A stretch of DNA of 64,000 nucleotides from Brachionus koreanus (lineage: Eukaryota > Rotifera > Eurotatoria > Ploima > Brachionidae): the NCBI GenBank assembly GCA_016987375.1, contig PJRA01000508.1, positions 612,438 to 676,437 on the forward strand, given 5' to 3'. This document shows positions 22,302 to 32,757 of this stretch, one piece after another. Under the pieces are notes generated by a model. It had not been told where the DNA came from. It ran no database searches and was given only the letters and a program-made list of their open reading frames with translations. Both the position numbers and the translations under genes were made by a program. Position 1 is the stretch's first letter, and every line of letters begins with the position of its first letter.

Positions 22302-22849
22302 ATGTATGAAGAATCTTTCAAAGATACCGGACCAGGTTTTGTAGGCACAAAATTTTGTCGTGAATGCAACAATATGTTATATCCAAAAGAAAAAAAAGAA
22401 TCTAGACAACTTTATTATTCTGTAAGTTAATAAAAATACAAATCAACATCTAGATTACCGAAACATTGAAGGCTGATTTGAGTAAAGAACCTAAATTATT
22501 TAAATCAATCTATGGCTAATCTTATACTACCAAAAAAATTCTTAAAAGCTTAATTTTGCACAAAATAAAGCATGTTTTATTTAAGTGTCGTAACTGTGAC
22601 CATGAGGAAGAAGCAGACAATCCATGTATATACGTGAACAAAATTCATCATGAAGTAGATGAACTGACTCAAATAGTATCTGATGTCATATCTGATCCTA
22701 CATTGCCTCGTACAAATGAGCGAACCTGTCCAAAATGTATGAATAATGGTGCAGTATTTTTTCAAGCTCATTCCAAACAGTCAGAAGATAAAATGACGCT
22801 TTATTACGTTTGTTGTAATCCTAAATGTACTCATAGATGGACTGAGTAA
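22302..22849 (+). CDS. POLR2I: RNA polymerase II subunit RPB9
   Basis: Exons 22302-22421 and 22586-22849, 127 residues, almost the same length as human RPB9. It is a small zinc-binding subunit of Pol II that affects start-site choice, cleavage stimulation and fidelity. Visible: first zinc ribbon [11 protein letters not shown] ... [12 protein letters not shown], linker [20 protein letters not shown] and DPTLPR, second ribbon [13 protein letters not shown] ... [12 protein letters not shown]. The intron (164 nt, GTAAGT..TTTAAG, phase 0) falls between LYYS and CRNC, exactly restoring the family sequence. NARS2 starts 162 bp downstream on the same strand. Confidence 0.97.
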
Positions 22850-23011
22850 CACTTGATCTTAATTCAGAACCAACTAAAAAACAAATGAATTGAAAATATA
22901 TTTGTATAATTAAATTTTGAATTTAAATATGTTTTTTTCTAAAAAGAAAGGCAATTAACTGCTGCCATTCAGTAACAGAGTTAATTTTTTTAAATAAATT
23001 TTTTGAAAGCA

Positions 23012-24502
23012 ATGTTAAAGCTATTTCGAGTGTCAGAATTTAAAGTTTTAAAACGATTTTTGCAGACAAAAAGTATAAAAAATGTCTATGATTCGGAACA
23101 GTTTGATTTGAATATTCGAGTTGTTGGATGGGTGAAAAGTTTTCGTAATCAGAAAGAAGTTAAATTTATACACATAAATGATGGAACTGACCCTCGTAAT
23201 CTTCAACTAGTTATTGCAGGGGAAAGTTTCAAGCAACCAAATGAATTTGAGAAAGTTTTAAACTCAATTCACTTTAATACAAGTGTAGAAGTTGAGGGCA
23301 GATTAGTTAAGAGTTCACATGTGCATCAAACCCATGAAATTCATGTCACAGATTTGAGAATTTTAGCTGAATGTGATCCTTCTGAATATCCATTTAAACC
23401 AAAAGTTAAACAAACACTTGAATCTATTCGACCCTTTGTCCATTTAAGAACCCATGTTGACCAATTCTCTAGTATTATGAAATTTCGCAGTGAACTTGTA
23501 TTTAACATACATAAATACTTTCATGGAAAAAAATTCATTCAAATTCACACGCCGATAATCACTTCGAACAATTGTGAAGGCGGTTGTGAAACTTTTGAAG
23601 TGAATTCAAATGAACAGGATAGTGGCTTGAAAGAAATTAAAAGTGAGTCTAAGCATTTTTTTTCTAAGCCTGTTTACTTGACTGCAAGTGCTCAACTTCA
23701 TTTGGAAGCGATGACTACAGGTATTGGAAATGTTTATACATTGAGTCCAACTTTTCGTGCGGAAAAGTCAATGACCAGGCATCATTTAGCCGAATTTTAC
23801 ATGCTTGAAGCCGAAATGATCGACATCAATTCTTTGGATAAGATTTTAGACTTTACCGAAGAATTTTTGAAGACTGTATCAACCGAAACCTATAATAGTA
23901 TTCATCAGGCTGAATTAAATGTGCTGTTTAACAAAAATAAAAATTCAACCACTGAACTTGAGCACGTAGGACACATACGCAGTTTAATGAATGAAAAAAA
24001 GTTTATCAGAATTAAATATACTGATGTTCTTGGGATATTAAATAATTTATTAGCTAAAAAAAAGTATTCGAAGATTACCAAGAAAAAAATAGAATTTGGT
24101 GAAGATTTAAATAAAGAACAAGAAAAAATTTTGGTTGAATATTTTCAAAACGTGCCAGTTTTTGTTACCAACTATCCAAAGCACATTAAGCCTTTTTATA
24201 TGCGGCAATCATCAGATGATCAAACAACTGTCGATAATTTTGATCTACTTGTACCTAATGTTGGTGAAATAATCGGTGGAAGTTTAAGAGAATATCGAGT
24301 TGATTTGTTAAAAAAAGCCATAATTGAACAAAATTTGGACGCTGGTATTTTTGATTTATATCTGGAAACAAAAAAATTTGGTGCAATGAAAATGGGCGGA
24401 TGGGGTCTAGGATTAGAAAGGCTAATTCAATTTTTAATTAATATAGAAAATATAAAAGACTGTTGTGCTTTCCCGAGGTCTCTTTATAATTGCAAAATGT
24501 GA
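23012..24502 (+). CDS. NARS2: Mitochondrial asparaginyl-tRNA synthetase
   Basis: Single exon, 496 residues from the ATG at 23012 (human NARS2 477). It charges mitochondrial tRNA-Asn. Visible: a basic presequence (MLKLFRVSEFKVLKRFLQTK), the OB-fold anticodon-binding domain at about 30-130 (IRVVGWVKSFRNQKEVKFIH, LQLVIAG), then the class II catalytic core with motif 2 (FRAEKSMTRHHLAEFYMLEA) and motif 3 (GGWGLGLERLIQFL). The core has the Asn/Asp-type GEIIGGSLRE block. An AAAG acceptor-like site ends 3 nt before the ATG, so the mRNA may be trans-spliced or share a transcript with POLR2I. Confidence 0.96.
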   Translation: MLKLFRVSEFKVLKRFLQTKSIKNVYDSEQFDLNIRVVGWVKSFRNQKEVKFIHINDGTDPRNLQLVIAGESFKQPNEFEKVLNSIHFNTSVEVEGRLVKSSHVHQTHEIHVTDLRILAECDPSEYPFKPKVKQTLESIRPFVHLRTHVDQFSSIMKFRSELVFNIHKYFHGKKFIQIHTPIITSNNCEGGCETFEVNSNEQDSGLKEIKSESKHFFSKPVYLTASAQLHLEAMTTGIGNVYTLSPTFRAEKSMTRHHLAEFYMLEAEMIDINSLDKILDFTEEFLKTVSTETYNSIHQAELNVLFNKNKNSTTELEHVGHIRSLMNEKKFIRIKYTDVLGILNNLLAKKKYSKITKKKIEFGEDLNKEQEKILVEYFQNVPVFVTNYPKHIKPFYMRQSSDDQTTVDNFDLLVPNVGEIIGGSLREYRVDLLKKAIIEQNLDAGIFDLYLETKKFGAMKMGGWGLGLERLIQFLINIENIKDCCAFPRSLYNCKM

Positions 24503-25028
24503 ATGATAAGTTAAATTCTTTATAAATTTGAATAAATTTTATATTTTTAAATTTTATTTTAATTTATGAAATTTCTTTTGAAATTAATGACTTTTTTTAT
24601 TCAAAAAAGCAAGCCTAATAAATAAAGTAAACGGTAATTACTTTGAATCTTTTAAAAATATTAGATAAATCAGATCTCTCAAACAATCAAAATATTAAAA
24701 GAAACAAGTAGATGAAAAATAGATCAATTATAATAAAACAAAAATTAATGAAAACAATGATACAAAAAGAATATTGAAAAACTGGAATTTTTTTTTAATA
24801 TTTACATTTAACTAATGAGAGCCAAAATACTTTGTGGCATAGGCTAAACAAGTAATAATTCAGTCAGAATTTTTAGTCACTCAATTTTTGGTATTTATAA
24901 TTAAGCATAAATTTTCAAAAGATTTAAGATCCGGTGATCTGGCAACCATATTAGAATCTGTATCTTGATACAAATAAATTAAATAATCTTTGTACTATAT
25001 CGCAAAAAAATATATCAGAACAACTATG
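24503..25028. other. Intergenic, NARS2 to duplicated block
   Basis: A/T-rich with no gene. The last 40 bases contain one extra degenerate iteration (ATATCGCAAAAAAATATATC) of the sequence that begins the duplicated block. Confidence 0.5.
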
Positions 25029-25066
25029 TCGCAAAAAAAATATCAGAACATTTTGAAAAAAAAACT

Positions 25067-25140
25067 TGCCCAACGGGAGGATCGAACTCACGACCTTCGC
25101 GTTATTAGCACGACGCTCTAACCAACTGAGCTAGCCGGGC
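25067..25140 (-). tRNA. tRNA-Ile (AAU), copy A
   Basis: The reverse complement is a 74-nt tRNA including the discriminator. Acceptor GCCCGGC pairs with GTTGGGC (two G-U pairs); D arm GCTCAGTTGGTTAGAGC; anticodon loop CTAATAA (AAT, read as IAU); T loop TTCGATC. The T stem GTGAG/CTCCC contains one T-C mismatch. A box and B box are intact. Confidence 0.93.
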
Positions 25141-25423
25141 TTGCTTGCTTAAACTTATTAAACTCTTATCAAAATTAAATATTGTAATAATCCTTTATTT
25201 TTAAATTGAAATTATTAAAATATTTATTTTTAATTTAAACATAAAAAATAACCAAGATAGAATAATAAGTTACTATTTCGTTAAAAAAAATTAGATTTTT
25301 GTTTTAAACGTAACAAAAATTAAAGTATTAGATTTTTTAATTTTTTATTAAAAAAAAAAAAGAAATAAATAAAAAAAAATTATCTACAAATTTATGTGGT
25401 TTAATTGAATATATTTTAAATAA

Positions 25424-26173
25424 TTAATTAATCATTTGCTTAATATCGGAAAAAAATTGGGACAATTTACAAATATTATTTTTAGGTACAAAACCACATT
25501 CATTTGTCAAAATGTTTTTAACATAACATTGACTGGATTCATTCTTTTCGTCCAAAATAACCAAACGATCTGAGAAATGAATTGACAATTCTTGAATCGA
25601 ACTAGACTTGTGTGAAACTGTACATACATAAATAAAGTCTGTATCTTGTATTTGACTTGATTGTGACAAAGACTGCTCATGTTCAAAAAGAAATGAATTA
25701 GCTGATTGAAAATTTTTTGATTTGAAGCCAAAAGAATCAATGTGCATTTGAGAAAATCTAGTAGTATTTTGTTTGCATTGAGGAGATTCATACAAAACAT
25801 TTGAAAATGCAGATGAACAATTTGATCCATAATCAGAAGTAGTACTTTCTAATATTTCTGATGATGTTGAATTTAAACAAGAGATTGAGTATGCATCTGA
25901 TAATTGAGGTGATGTAATTAATAAAGGAAATTTTGAAATATTCAAACTTGATTGATCACAAATTTGATCAGTTTTATCATTGAACAAATTAACTCTTGCA
26001 GTACTTTTTTTCAATGTCTTTGATTGTTGAGCATTTATTTTGACTGGAGTTAACATGTCTACTTGGGTAATGGCAATGTATGTGGATTGGTTTATTTCTT
26101 CTTTGTTTCCACACAAACCATTGTTGAATTTGGTTTTAGCTTTTTCGATCAATTTGCTTATTTGGCTTGGCAT
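25424..26173 (-). CDS. SH3-domain protein, copy A
   Basis: Intronless 249-residue protein. The last 70 residues (about 180-243) read as an SH3 domain: IYVCTVSHKSSSIQELSIHF, then SDRLVILDEKN, then ECGFVPKNNICKL, with the usual ELSI..DRL.IL and GFVP.N.I landmarks. The binding-surface Trp that normally opens the third strand is replaced (SSQCYVKN), so peptide binding may be altered. The first 175 residues are Ser/Thr/Asn-rich with no recognised domain, and no signal peptide or membrane segment is seen. The ATG follows the conserved N-terminus shared by all three copies. It differs from copy B only at residue 8 (Leu here, Phe there). Function unknown; possibly an adaptor. Confidence 0.8.
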   Translation of the reverse strand: MPSQISKLIEKAKTKFNNGLCGNKEEINQSTYIAITQVDMLTPVKINAQQSKTLKKSTARVNLFNDKTDQICDQSSLNISKFPLLITSPQLSDAYSISCLNSTSSEILESTTSDYGSNCSSAFSNVLYESPQCKQNTTRFSQMHIDSFGFKSKNFQSANSFLFEHEQSLSQSSQIQDTDFIYVCTVSHKSSSIQELSIHFSDRLVILDEKNESSQCYVKNILTNECGFVPKNNICKLSQFFSDIKQMIN

Positions 26174-26522
26174 TTTTTTTCTATGATTTTTCTAATTTAG
26201 TTGTTTTGAATGTGTTTTGGTAGAAAACAAGCCCACGTATTTATATCTATCTCTTAAAAGAACTAGAATTTGTTTGATTGTTCTCATTTTTATCAACTAC
26301 TTCTTTCGGTTTGTACAAATAGCTACAATGACTGGTTTTATTTATCAATTAAAAAAACAGGTAATGAATAATTATTTTTTAGTTAATTTACATAATTTAA
26401 TTCTGATCAATTAAATTAAATTAAGTTTTTTTTTAACTAATTTATATTGACTTTATTTTGCCGCTGTTGACTAAAAAATTAATCAAAAAAATTTTATCTG
26501 AGTTATTTCTAAAATCGAATAT

Positions 26523-26912
26523 TTAACTTTTTGAAGAATTTGCCAAAAATATGAAAATAATTGTTAAAAATATTACCGTTCCTATGATAATTACAAAATA
26601 AAACCAATTTATATTTTGATTTTCTACTATTAAACTATGTGATCTTGATTCTTTTTCTAAATTTGTCTTAATGTTTTTCAAACTAATACGGTTCAATATT
26701 CCTACTTTCAAACTCCGTGATATTCTTTTAGGAAAGTTTTTCTGATTTTTACTTGTAGAAATATTGTTAAGTGAATGAACTCTATTATTTTTAAAGAGTT
26801 TGATTCTTTTATTATTTTTGTGTAAAATGTGAATTGGACCTTTAAGTGTCTTAGTTTCTAATTGAATTTTAGGATTGTATTTTTGACTTAGTGTGATACA
26901 AGTATCTTCCAT
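26523..26912 (-). CDS. Small tail-anchored membrane protein, unknown
   Basis: Open frame of 129 residues with ATG. The first 100 residues are basic and Asn/Lys/Ser-rich with no known motif. A single hydrophobic helix at about 103-124 (WFYFVIIIGTVIFLTIIFIF) lies just before the C-terminus (LANSSKS), the layout of a tail-anchored protein. I do not recognise the family. Its last 30 codons or so lie inside the duplicated block and reappear, cut off from the rest, at 32672-32757. No intron or homologue can be shown, so it may be a real orphan gene or the end of a longer spliced one. Confidence 0.5.
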   Translation of the reverse strand: MEDTCITLSQKYNPKIQLETKTLKGPIHILHKNNKRIKLFKNNRVHSLNNISTSKNQKNFPKRISRSLKVGILNRISLKNIKTNLEKESRSHSLIVENQNINWFYFVIIIGTVIFLTIIFIFLANSSKS

Positions 26913-27335
26913 TCTTAATTTTCAAGAAAAATAATAAAAACAATAAACCAAATTTAGATTTTTAATTATATTATTTAGTTTTTTAATTCACGTCAATAAT
27001 ACGAAAAAATTACTTATTAAATTTTGTTAATGTTATATATTTCTTGATAAGAAACTTTCGATAAGATAATTTAAATTTTTATCTGAAAATTAAAATTTAA
27101 ATAAATACATTAATTTTATTCTGATAAATAAGACAATTTCCTTCTGTTTTATTAAAATTCGAACTTTAATATTTTTTTGTAATTTCAATTTTTCATGCAT
27201 TAAAAATTTGAACTGCAAATTATATTTTTTTTCTTATGGACTAAAAATTTTAATTTTATTATTAAATTATTCAATTGTTAATTAATTATTAAAGAAAAGT
27301 CGAGATATTTGATTCTTATTTATAACAAAGAAAAA
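26913..27335. other. Intergenic, no feature seen
   Basis: A/T-rich stretch between the membrane-protein ORF and the LINE fragment. It contains the presumed promoter of the former; I see no motif I can name. Confidence 0.5.
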
Positions 27336-27720
27336 TCATGCTATTAATGAGTTTTTCCATTTGTTTTTTTTTTTAATTTTATTTTTCTTTAAAGCATTAG
27401 TTTTTGTGATAATGATATTTCTTTTAGGGATATCATTTATATATATTATGAATAAAAGAGGACTAATAACTGAGCCTTGATGAACACCTTCAATAATTTG
27501 GTATTCATAACTCAAGTGGTCATTCACATTTACTTTAAATGTCCTAGAGTCTAAAAAGGATCTGATCCAATTAATTATGTAGTGTAGATGATTTATTTTA
27601 ATCAATTTATATAAGCCTTCATGCCAAACCCAATCGAAGGCTTTAGAAATGTCAACGAAAAGTGAACAATCTCTATTATTTCTGCTAACCTTACTTAATC
27701 TATCGTTTTCTTTTTTAATT
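27336..27720 (-). mobile_element. LINE reverse-transcriptase fragment (jockey-like)
   Basis: The reverse strand encodes the core of a non-LTR reverse transcriptase: RDCSLFVDISKAFDWVWHEG, then HYIINWIRSFLDSRTFKVNV, then EGVHQGSVISPLLFIIYIND. This is RT motifs A to B. The frame has no true ATG (it opens through from 27700) and ends in a poly-Lys tail, so it is a truncated dead copy. Confidence 0.85.
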
Positions 27721-28349
27721 ATACTTACTACATTTTATTTTATATTTATTCTTATTTTTATTTAATTTAATTTTAATTATAAATTTTTATATTTTTTATC
27801 TGAAGGAGATTTAAAATTTTCCCGCTTATGACAAAAAAAAGTTAATATATTTTGTTTTTAAATATTATAATGAAAAATCATACTATTTTAAGAGATAATT
27901 TAAACTGGTTTATATATAAATATATATATTTGAATAGTTTATTTAAATTTGATTTGGCTCTGAGTAATAAAACTCCATCATTAGACAAAATAAAATTTTT
28001 AAAAGATTATAGTAGGCATAAAAATTTTGATAAAATAAAAAGTTCGAAAATAAGAGAGATAATCCCTTTAAATTTAGCTACTCACTGAATTTATTCAATA
28101 AATTACATAATAATTTTTTTTTCTTACATGATCTTGTCAAAAGCACTGACATGTTCTTTAATAAATTCAAAATTTAGTGTATTTTTGATAATAACCTTAT
28201 ATAAGAGTCTTTTTGTTGCTAAAAATTCGAGTATTTTAGCATATTTGATTATAACTTTTAAAACACAATACGTCCTAAAATCTTATCTAAATAACTGGTA
28301 ACGCTTATTTGACGGTACATAACAGTAGTAGTAGTTATTGCTGCGACAC
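27721..28349. other. Spacer between two LINE remnants
   Basis: A/T-rich; a 78-codon open frame at 27852-28088 (+) has no recognisable features. At 28300-28345 lies what is probably the 3' tail of the next LINE (GTTATTGCTGCGACACC, GTAGTAGTAG). Confidence 0.4.
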
Positions 28350-29880
28350 CTAACATGTAGATTGTCTAAGCCCATCACCACCAATTGACCGTGTACAGCT
28401 GTAGCAGCCTATTCCATTGAACTTATCTAAGGCCATTTTAAAGTTAGCGGTTGACTTGGATTTCACTACATTTTCTGGCAACTTATTCCAATACGGAACT
28501 ACTCTGTTTGAGAAAAATACGTGTCTGACATTTACTGCAGCCGCAAAATCATTTCTAATTTGAGCTGGGAAACTTTCTCTCTGGTCTCTGATGCTATTTC
28601 CTCTTAACGCCCCGGCTGGTCCCTTGTTTTCTGATTTATTCACTAGATTCTTGACCAAGCTTATTTTTTCTATTCCATTCACTAATTTGTACATTTCAAT
28701 CAGGTCCCCTCTCACTCTTCTTTCACTCAGCTTTGTCAGTCCTAATTATGTCAGCCTCATTTCATACGGCATATTTCTTACAGACAACGGTATTTTTGTT
28801 GCCCTTTCTTGCACCTTTTCCAACGCATTCACGTCCATTTTCATACTTGGATTCCAAACCTGCACTGCCTAATCTAGGTAGGGTCTCACCATGGATATAT
28901 ACAATCTTACCCACAGTCTTTCCTCTCTACTTGTAAACGTTCGCTTCAGCATTCCAAGTACCCTACTCGCTTTCGCACAAGCACTTTTCACTTGGCTAGT
29001 CCATTTTAAATCTGATGAAACCATGACTCCAAGATCCCTTTCACACTCTGTGGTTGCTAATGTAATATTTCTGTTGCTTTTTTATGTATACTTATGCCTT
29101 TCATTTAGTCTGCCGAAATGCATTACTTTACATTTGTTAGCACACAATCCCATACGCCAAACCTCTATCCATTGACATACTCCATCCAGATCTTTCTGTA
29201 ACATCGCTCTCTCATAAACATTATTAACTAATCCGAGTAATTTTGAGTCATCTGCGTACAATTCCATTCTATTTGAAACGCAGCCGGGTTGGTCATTTAC
29301 GTACAGAACAAATAGCAGAGGTTCAAGAACAGACCCTTGCGGAACTCAACTCAGTACCTCTGACCATTTAGAAACTTCATCACCAAGTACAACCCGCTGA
29401 GTTCTCATACTCAAAAAGTCTTCGAGCCACCTTACTATTTTCTCACCTAGCCCATAACCACGTAGTTTATAAAGAAGTCGTTGATGCGGTACCGTATCAA
29501 AAGCTTTAGAGAAGTCTAATAGTATTTCATCCACACTGTTACCTTTGGACAACTCAGATGTGATCATATCAAGCGTTTCAAGTAGGTTCGTTACACATCC
29601 TTTCTATGGAACAAATCAATGTAGACTTCCAATTATTAGATTATTCTCTTGAAGGTAAAACAGTAGTAGGTCCCTGACAATACCTTCCAGAACTTTACAA
29701 ACGACTGACGTAAGTGATACCGGTCGATAATTAACTGGCTCTAATTTACTTCCTTTTTTAAAGATCGGCGGCGAAACATTTGCTCTTTTCAACTCTTTTG
29801 GGATTTTTCCTGTCTGTAATGGTTTTGTTTTTCGGTATTATTAGATGTACTTGGTCTGTGCCCATCGATTTGTTGCCATT
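28350..29880 (-). mobile_element. CR1/L2-like LINE, 5'-truncated and inactivated
   Basis: Reading from 29880 down to 28350 gives a nearly continuous RT: KELKRANVSPPIFKKGSKLE, NYRPVSLTSVVCKVLEGIV, ILLDFSKAFDTVPHQRLLYK, VPQGSVLEPLLFVLYVNDQP, MELYADDSKLLG (YADD in place of FADD), then the 3' part ERDLGVMVSSDLKWTSQVKS and VVPYWNKLPENVVKSKSTAN, ending near the Cys-rich tail GCYSCTRS. At least five in-frame stops interrupt it, two of them TGA where relatives have Gly (before the QHGF-like Phe and before VPQGS). Recently dead by appearance. The N-terminal endonuclease is absent. Confidence 0.9.
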
Positions 29881-30915
29881 TAATTTCTCTCATAGATGGA
29901 TCATTAGAAATTATGAGAATTCCTTGAATCATAGAAATCCTTGAGATTTTCCATTGTTAAAGGATTATATATTTTGTCAGTAGAATTTTCGAAAAAAGTT
30001 TGACAAATAAAAATCCTAAAATGATCCCTTTTTCTTTATCAGTTTTAAACTCTTATACACCAAAATTAGTTTATTTTTCCAGAACTGTTTTTATGTACAA
30101 GAATCCAAATTTTTCCATTAAATTCTTAACTTCAAAACGAAATTTATTTGTTAATGAATAGAATTTATTATCCTAAAGTTCAAAGTTTAATTTTAGATTT
30201 TTTTCTTTTTTAATAGCCTTTTAAGTTTTTTCATCTCAATAATTATATCAAGATTATATTTTGGAAACGAGTGTTTAAATTTTTTTTTTAAAGTTTGGAA
30301 TTGAAACATATGATTCTTTAAAATTCACGAGTATATATATTTATTTATTAAAAAATATAGTTTGGGTTTAGACCCGGGCAGTTTGGAATGGATCTTAGTC
30401 CTTCCTTTGAGCCACGTGAAAATAAATTGCTTATAGTAATTCCTGAAATAATAGTAAATTCGGTAAAAATAATGAGGATAAGAGCTAAAGTAGACTGCAT
30501 GTCAAGCAATTCATGAGTATATGTTGACAAGCAAACTGAATCAAAAGATTTGAGACATCTATGGATAAGTTCTCCAGACTCAAATTTTACATAAATTGAA
30601 TTTTAACATATTTTTTTCTTCTACAAATTTGTTATTTTGTTTCGATTTAGTATTAATTTGGGTCAAAACGAAGGTGTAGGCCATTGGGACGAACCCCCTA
30701 AATTATATTTTTAATAATGAAAAAATTTAAAATTAATGAGGTATTATTTTATTAATTAAGTCGATGCTTTCAGAGCTTAAGCATAAATCTTGAGCATAAT
30801 TGTCAAGTTCATTTTACATGATTAAACAGCTTTACATGATTAAATTTGACTGTATCAGATGGGTCAATTTTACTAATAGAAAAATCTATGAAGAAATAAA
30901 TTGGACAATGATCGC
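29881..30915. other. Spacer, no gene recognised
   Basis: Mostly A/T-rich. A patch at 30335-30430 (GGGTTTAGACCCGGGCAGTTTGG) weakly resembles 10565-10650 in UTP18 intron 2 and may belong to an old repeat. Confidence 0.4.
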
Positions 30916-31160
30916 TAGATAGGTAAAGGTTTTAAACCTAATGATTTAGCGGTCTAGATGTCTACCTTGGAGAGTGTATTAAGAAACGTCTTGTACGAAC
31001 GATTAAAAAATATTATCAAGATGGCAATTGTGCATTTTAGTCTGACGTAGTATCATCTCATAATGCCAATATGGTATAAAATTATATGTTAGACAGAAAT
31101 ATAAAGTATGTTGCTAAAGAAGTGAATCTAGCAAACTTTAAAGAGGGAATTAAGCTTTAA
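30916..31160 (+). mobile_element. Tc1/mariner-type transposase relic
   Basis: The translation contains ECIKKRLVRTIKKYYQDGNC followed by a frame with SDVVSSHNANMV, then NYMLDRNIKYVAKEVNLANF. This resembles the second catalytic-Asp region of IS630/Tc1/mariner transposases (D-x-ASSH, then ..NI.FVPKE.NPPN). Stops interrupt it. It abuts the left edge of duplication copy B. Confidence 0.6.
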
Positions 31161-31206
31161 ACGTATATATCGCAAAAAAAATATCAGAACATTTTGAAAA
31201 AAAAAC

Positions 31207-31280
31207 TTGCCCAACGGGAGGATCGAACTCACGACCTTCGCGTTATTAGCACGACGCTCTAACCAACTGAGCTAGCCGGG
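31207..31280 (-). tRNA. tRNA-Ile (AAU), copy B
   Basis: Identical over its 74 nt to the tRNA at 25067-25140, including the T-stem mismatch. Confidence 0.93.
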
Positions 31281-31564
31281 CTTGCTTGCTTAAACTTATT
31301 AAACTCTTATTAAAATTAAATATTGTAATAATCCTTTATTTTTAAATTGAAATTATTAAAATATTTATTTTTAATTTAAACATAAAAAATAACCAAGATA
31401 GAATAATAAGTTACTATTTCGTTAAAAAAAATTAGATTTTTGTTTTAAACGTAACAAAAATTAAAGTATTAGATTTTTTAATTTTTTATTAAAAAAAAAA
31501 AAGAAATAAATAAAAAAAAATTATCTACAAATTTATGTGGTTTAATTGAATATATTTTAAATAA

Positions 31565-32314
31565 TTAATTAATCATTTGCTTAATATCGGAAAAAAATTG
31601 GGACAATTTACAAATATTATTTTTAGGTACAAAACCACATTCATTTGTCAAAATGTTTTTAACATAACATTGACTGGATTCATTCTTTTCGTCCAAAATA
31701 ACCAAACGATCTGAGAAATGAATTGACAATTCTTGAATCGAACTAGACTTGTGTGAAACTGTACATACATAAATAAAGTCTGTATCTTGTATTTGACTTG
31801 ATTGTGACAAAGACTGCTCATGTTCAAAAAGAAATGAATTAGCTGATTGAAAATTTTTTGATTTGAAGCCAAAAGAATCAATGTGCATTTGAGAAAATCT
31901 AGTAGTATTTTGTTTGCATTGAGGAGATTCATACAAAACATTTGAAAATGCAGATGAACAATTTGATCCATAATCAGAAGTAGTACTTTCTAATATTTCT
32001 GATGATGTTGAATTTAAACAAGAGATTGAGTATGCATCTGATAATTGAGGTGATGTAATTAATAAAGGAAATTTTGAAATATTCAAACTTGATTGATCAC
32101 AAATTTGATCAGTTTTATCATTGAACAAATTAACTCTTGCAGTACTTTTTTTCAATGTCTTTGATTGTTGAGCATTTATTTTGACTGGAGTTAACATGTC
32201 TACTTGGGTAATGGCAATGTATGTGGATTGGTTTATTTCTTCTTTGTTTCCACACAAACCATTGTTGAATTTGGTTTTAGCTTTTTCGATAAATTTGCTT
32301 ATTTGACTTGGCAT
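31565..32314 (-). CDS. SH3-domain protein, copy B
   Basis: 249 residues, identical to copy A except Phe for Leu at residue 8. C-terminal SH3 domain as in copy A, again lacking the usual Trp. The first 30 bases of the coding region (GATAAATTTGCTTATTTGAC on the plus strand) match the window-edge copy instead of copy A, while the rest matches copy A, so copies A and B are mosaic relative to copy 1. The upstream region is shared with copy A up to the duplication edge, so it is probably expressed alike. Confidence 0.8.
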   Translation of the reverse strand: MPSQISKFIEKAKTKFNNGLCGNKEEINQSTYIAITQVDMLTPVKINAQQSKTLKKSTARVNLFNDKTDQICDQSSLNISKFPLLITSPQLSDAYSISCLNSTSSEILESTTSDYGSNCSSAFSNVLYESPQCKQNTTRFSQMHIDSFGFKSKNFQSANSFLFEHEQSLSQSSQIQDTDFIYVCTVSHKSSSIQELSIHFSDRLVILDEKNESSQCYVKNILTNECGFVPKNNICKLSQFFSDIKQMIN

Positions 32315-32671
32315 TTTTTTCTATGATTTTTCTAATTTAGTTGTTTTGAATGTGTTTTGGTAGAAAACATGCCCACGTATTTATATCTATCTGTTAAAAG
32401 AACTAGAATTTGTTTGATTGTTCTCATTTTTATCAACTACTTCTTTCGGTTTTTACAAATAGCTAAAATGACTGGTTTTATTTATCAATTAAAAAAACAG
32501 GTAATGAATAATTATTTTTTTTTAGTTTTTAGTTAATTCATAATTTAATTCTGATCAATTAAATTAAATTAAGTTTTTTTTTTAACTAATTTATATTGAC
32601 TTTATTTTGCCGCTGTTGACTAAAAAATTAATCAAAAAAATTTCATCTGAGTTATTTCTTAAATCGAATAT

Positions 32672-32757
32672 TTAACTTTTTGAAGAATTTGCCAAAAATA
32701 TGAAAATAATTGTTAAAAATATTACTGTTCCTATGATAATTACAAAATAAAACCAAT
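32672..32757 (-). pseudogene. Truncated 3' piece of the tail-anchored protein gene
   Basis: Encodes only the membrane helix and tail (FYFVIIIGTVIFLTIIFIFL, ANSSKS) of the ORF at 26523-26912. The preceding codons are missing because the duplication ends here. Confidence 0.75.

Larger units (their letters stand above)
25029..26615. repeat. Segmental duplication, copy A
   Basis: About 1.59 kb nearly identical to 31170-32764, in the same orientation. It covers a tRNA-Ile gene, the complete SH3 gene with its upstream region, and the last codons of a small membrane-protein gene. It starts at TCGCAAAAAAAATATCAGAA and ends at AAAATAAAACCAATT, after which the two copies differ completely. Confidence 0.9.

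Noticed and set aside
26217..26414. Plus-strand 65-codon frame upstream of SH3 copy A, partly repeated in copy B
   Set aside because: Lies in the shared promoter region, has no ATG context or motif, and is not kept intact in copy B.
27852..28088. 78-codon plus-strand frame between LINE fragments
   Set aside because: Lys/Asn/Ile-rich as expected by chance at this base composition; no recognisable feature.
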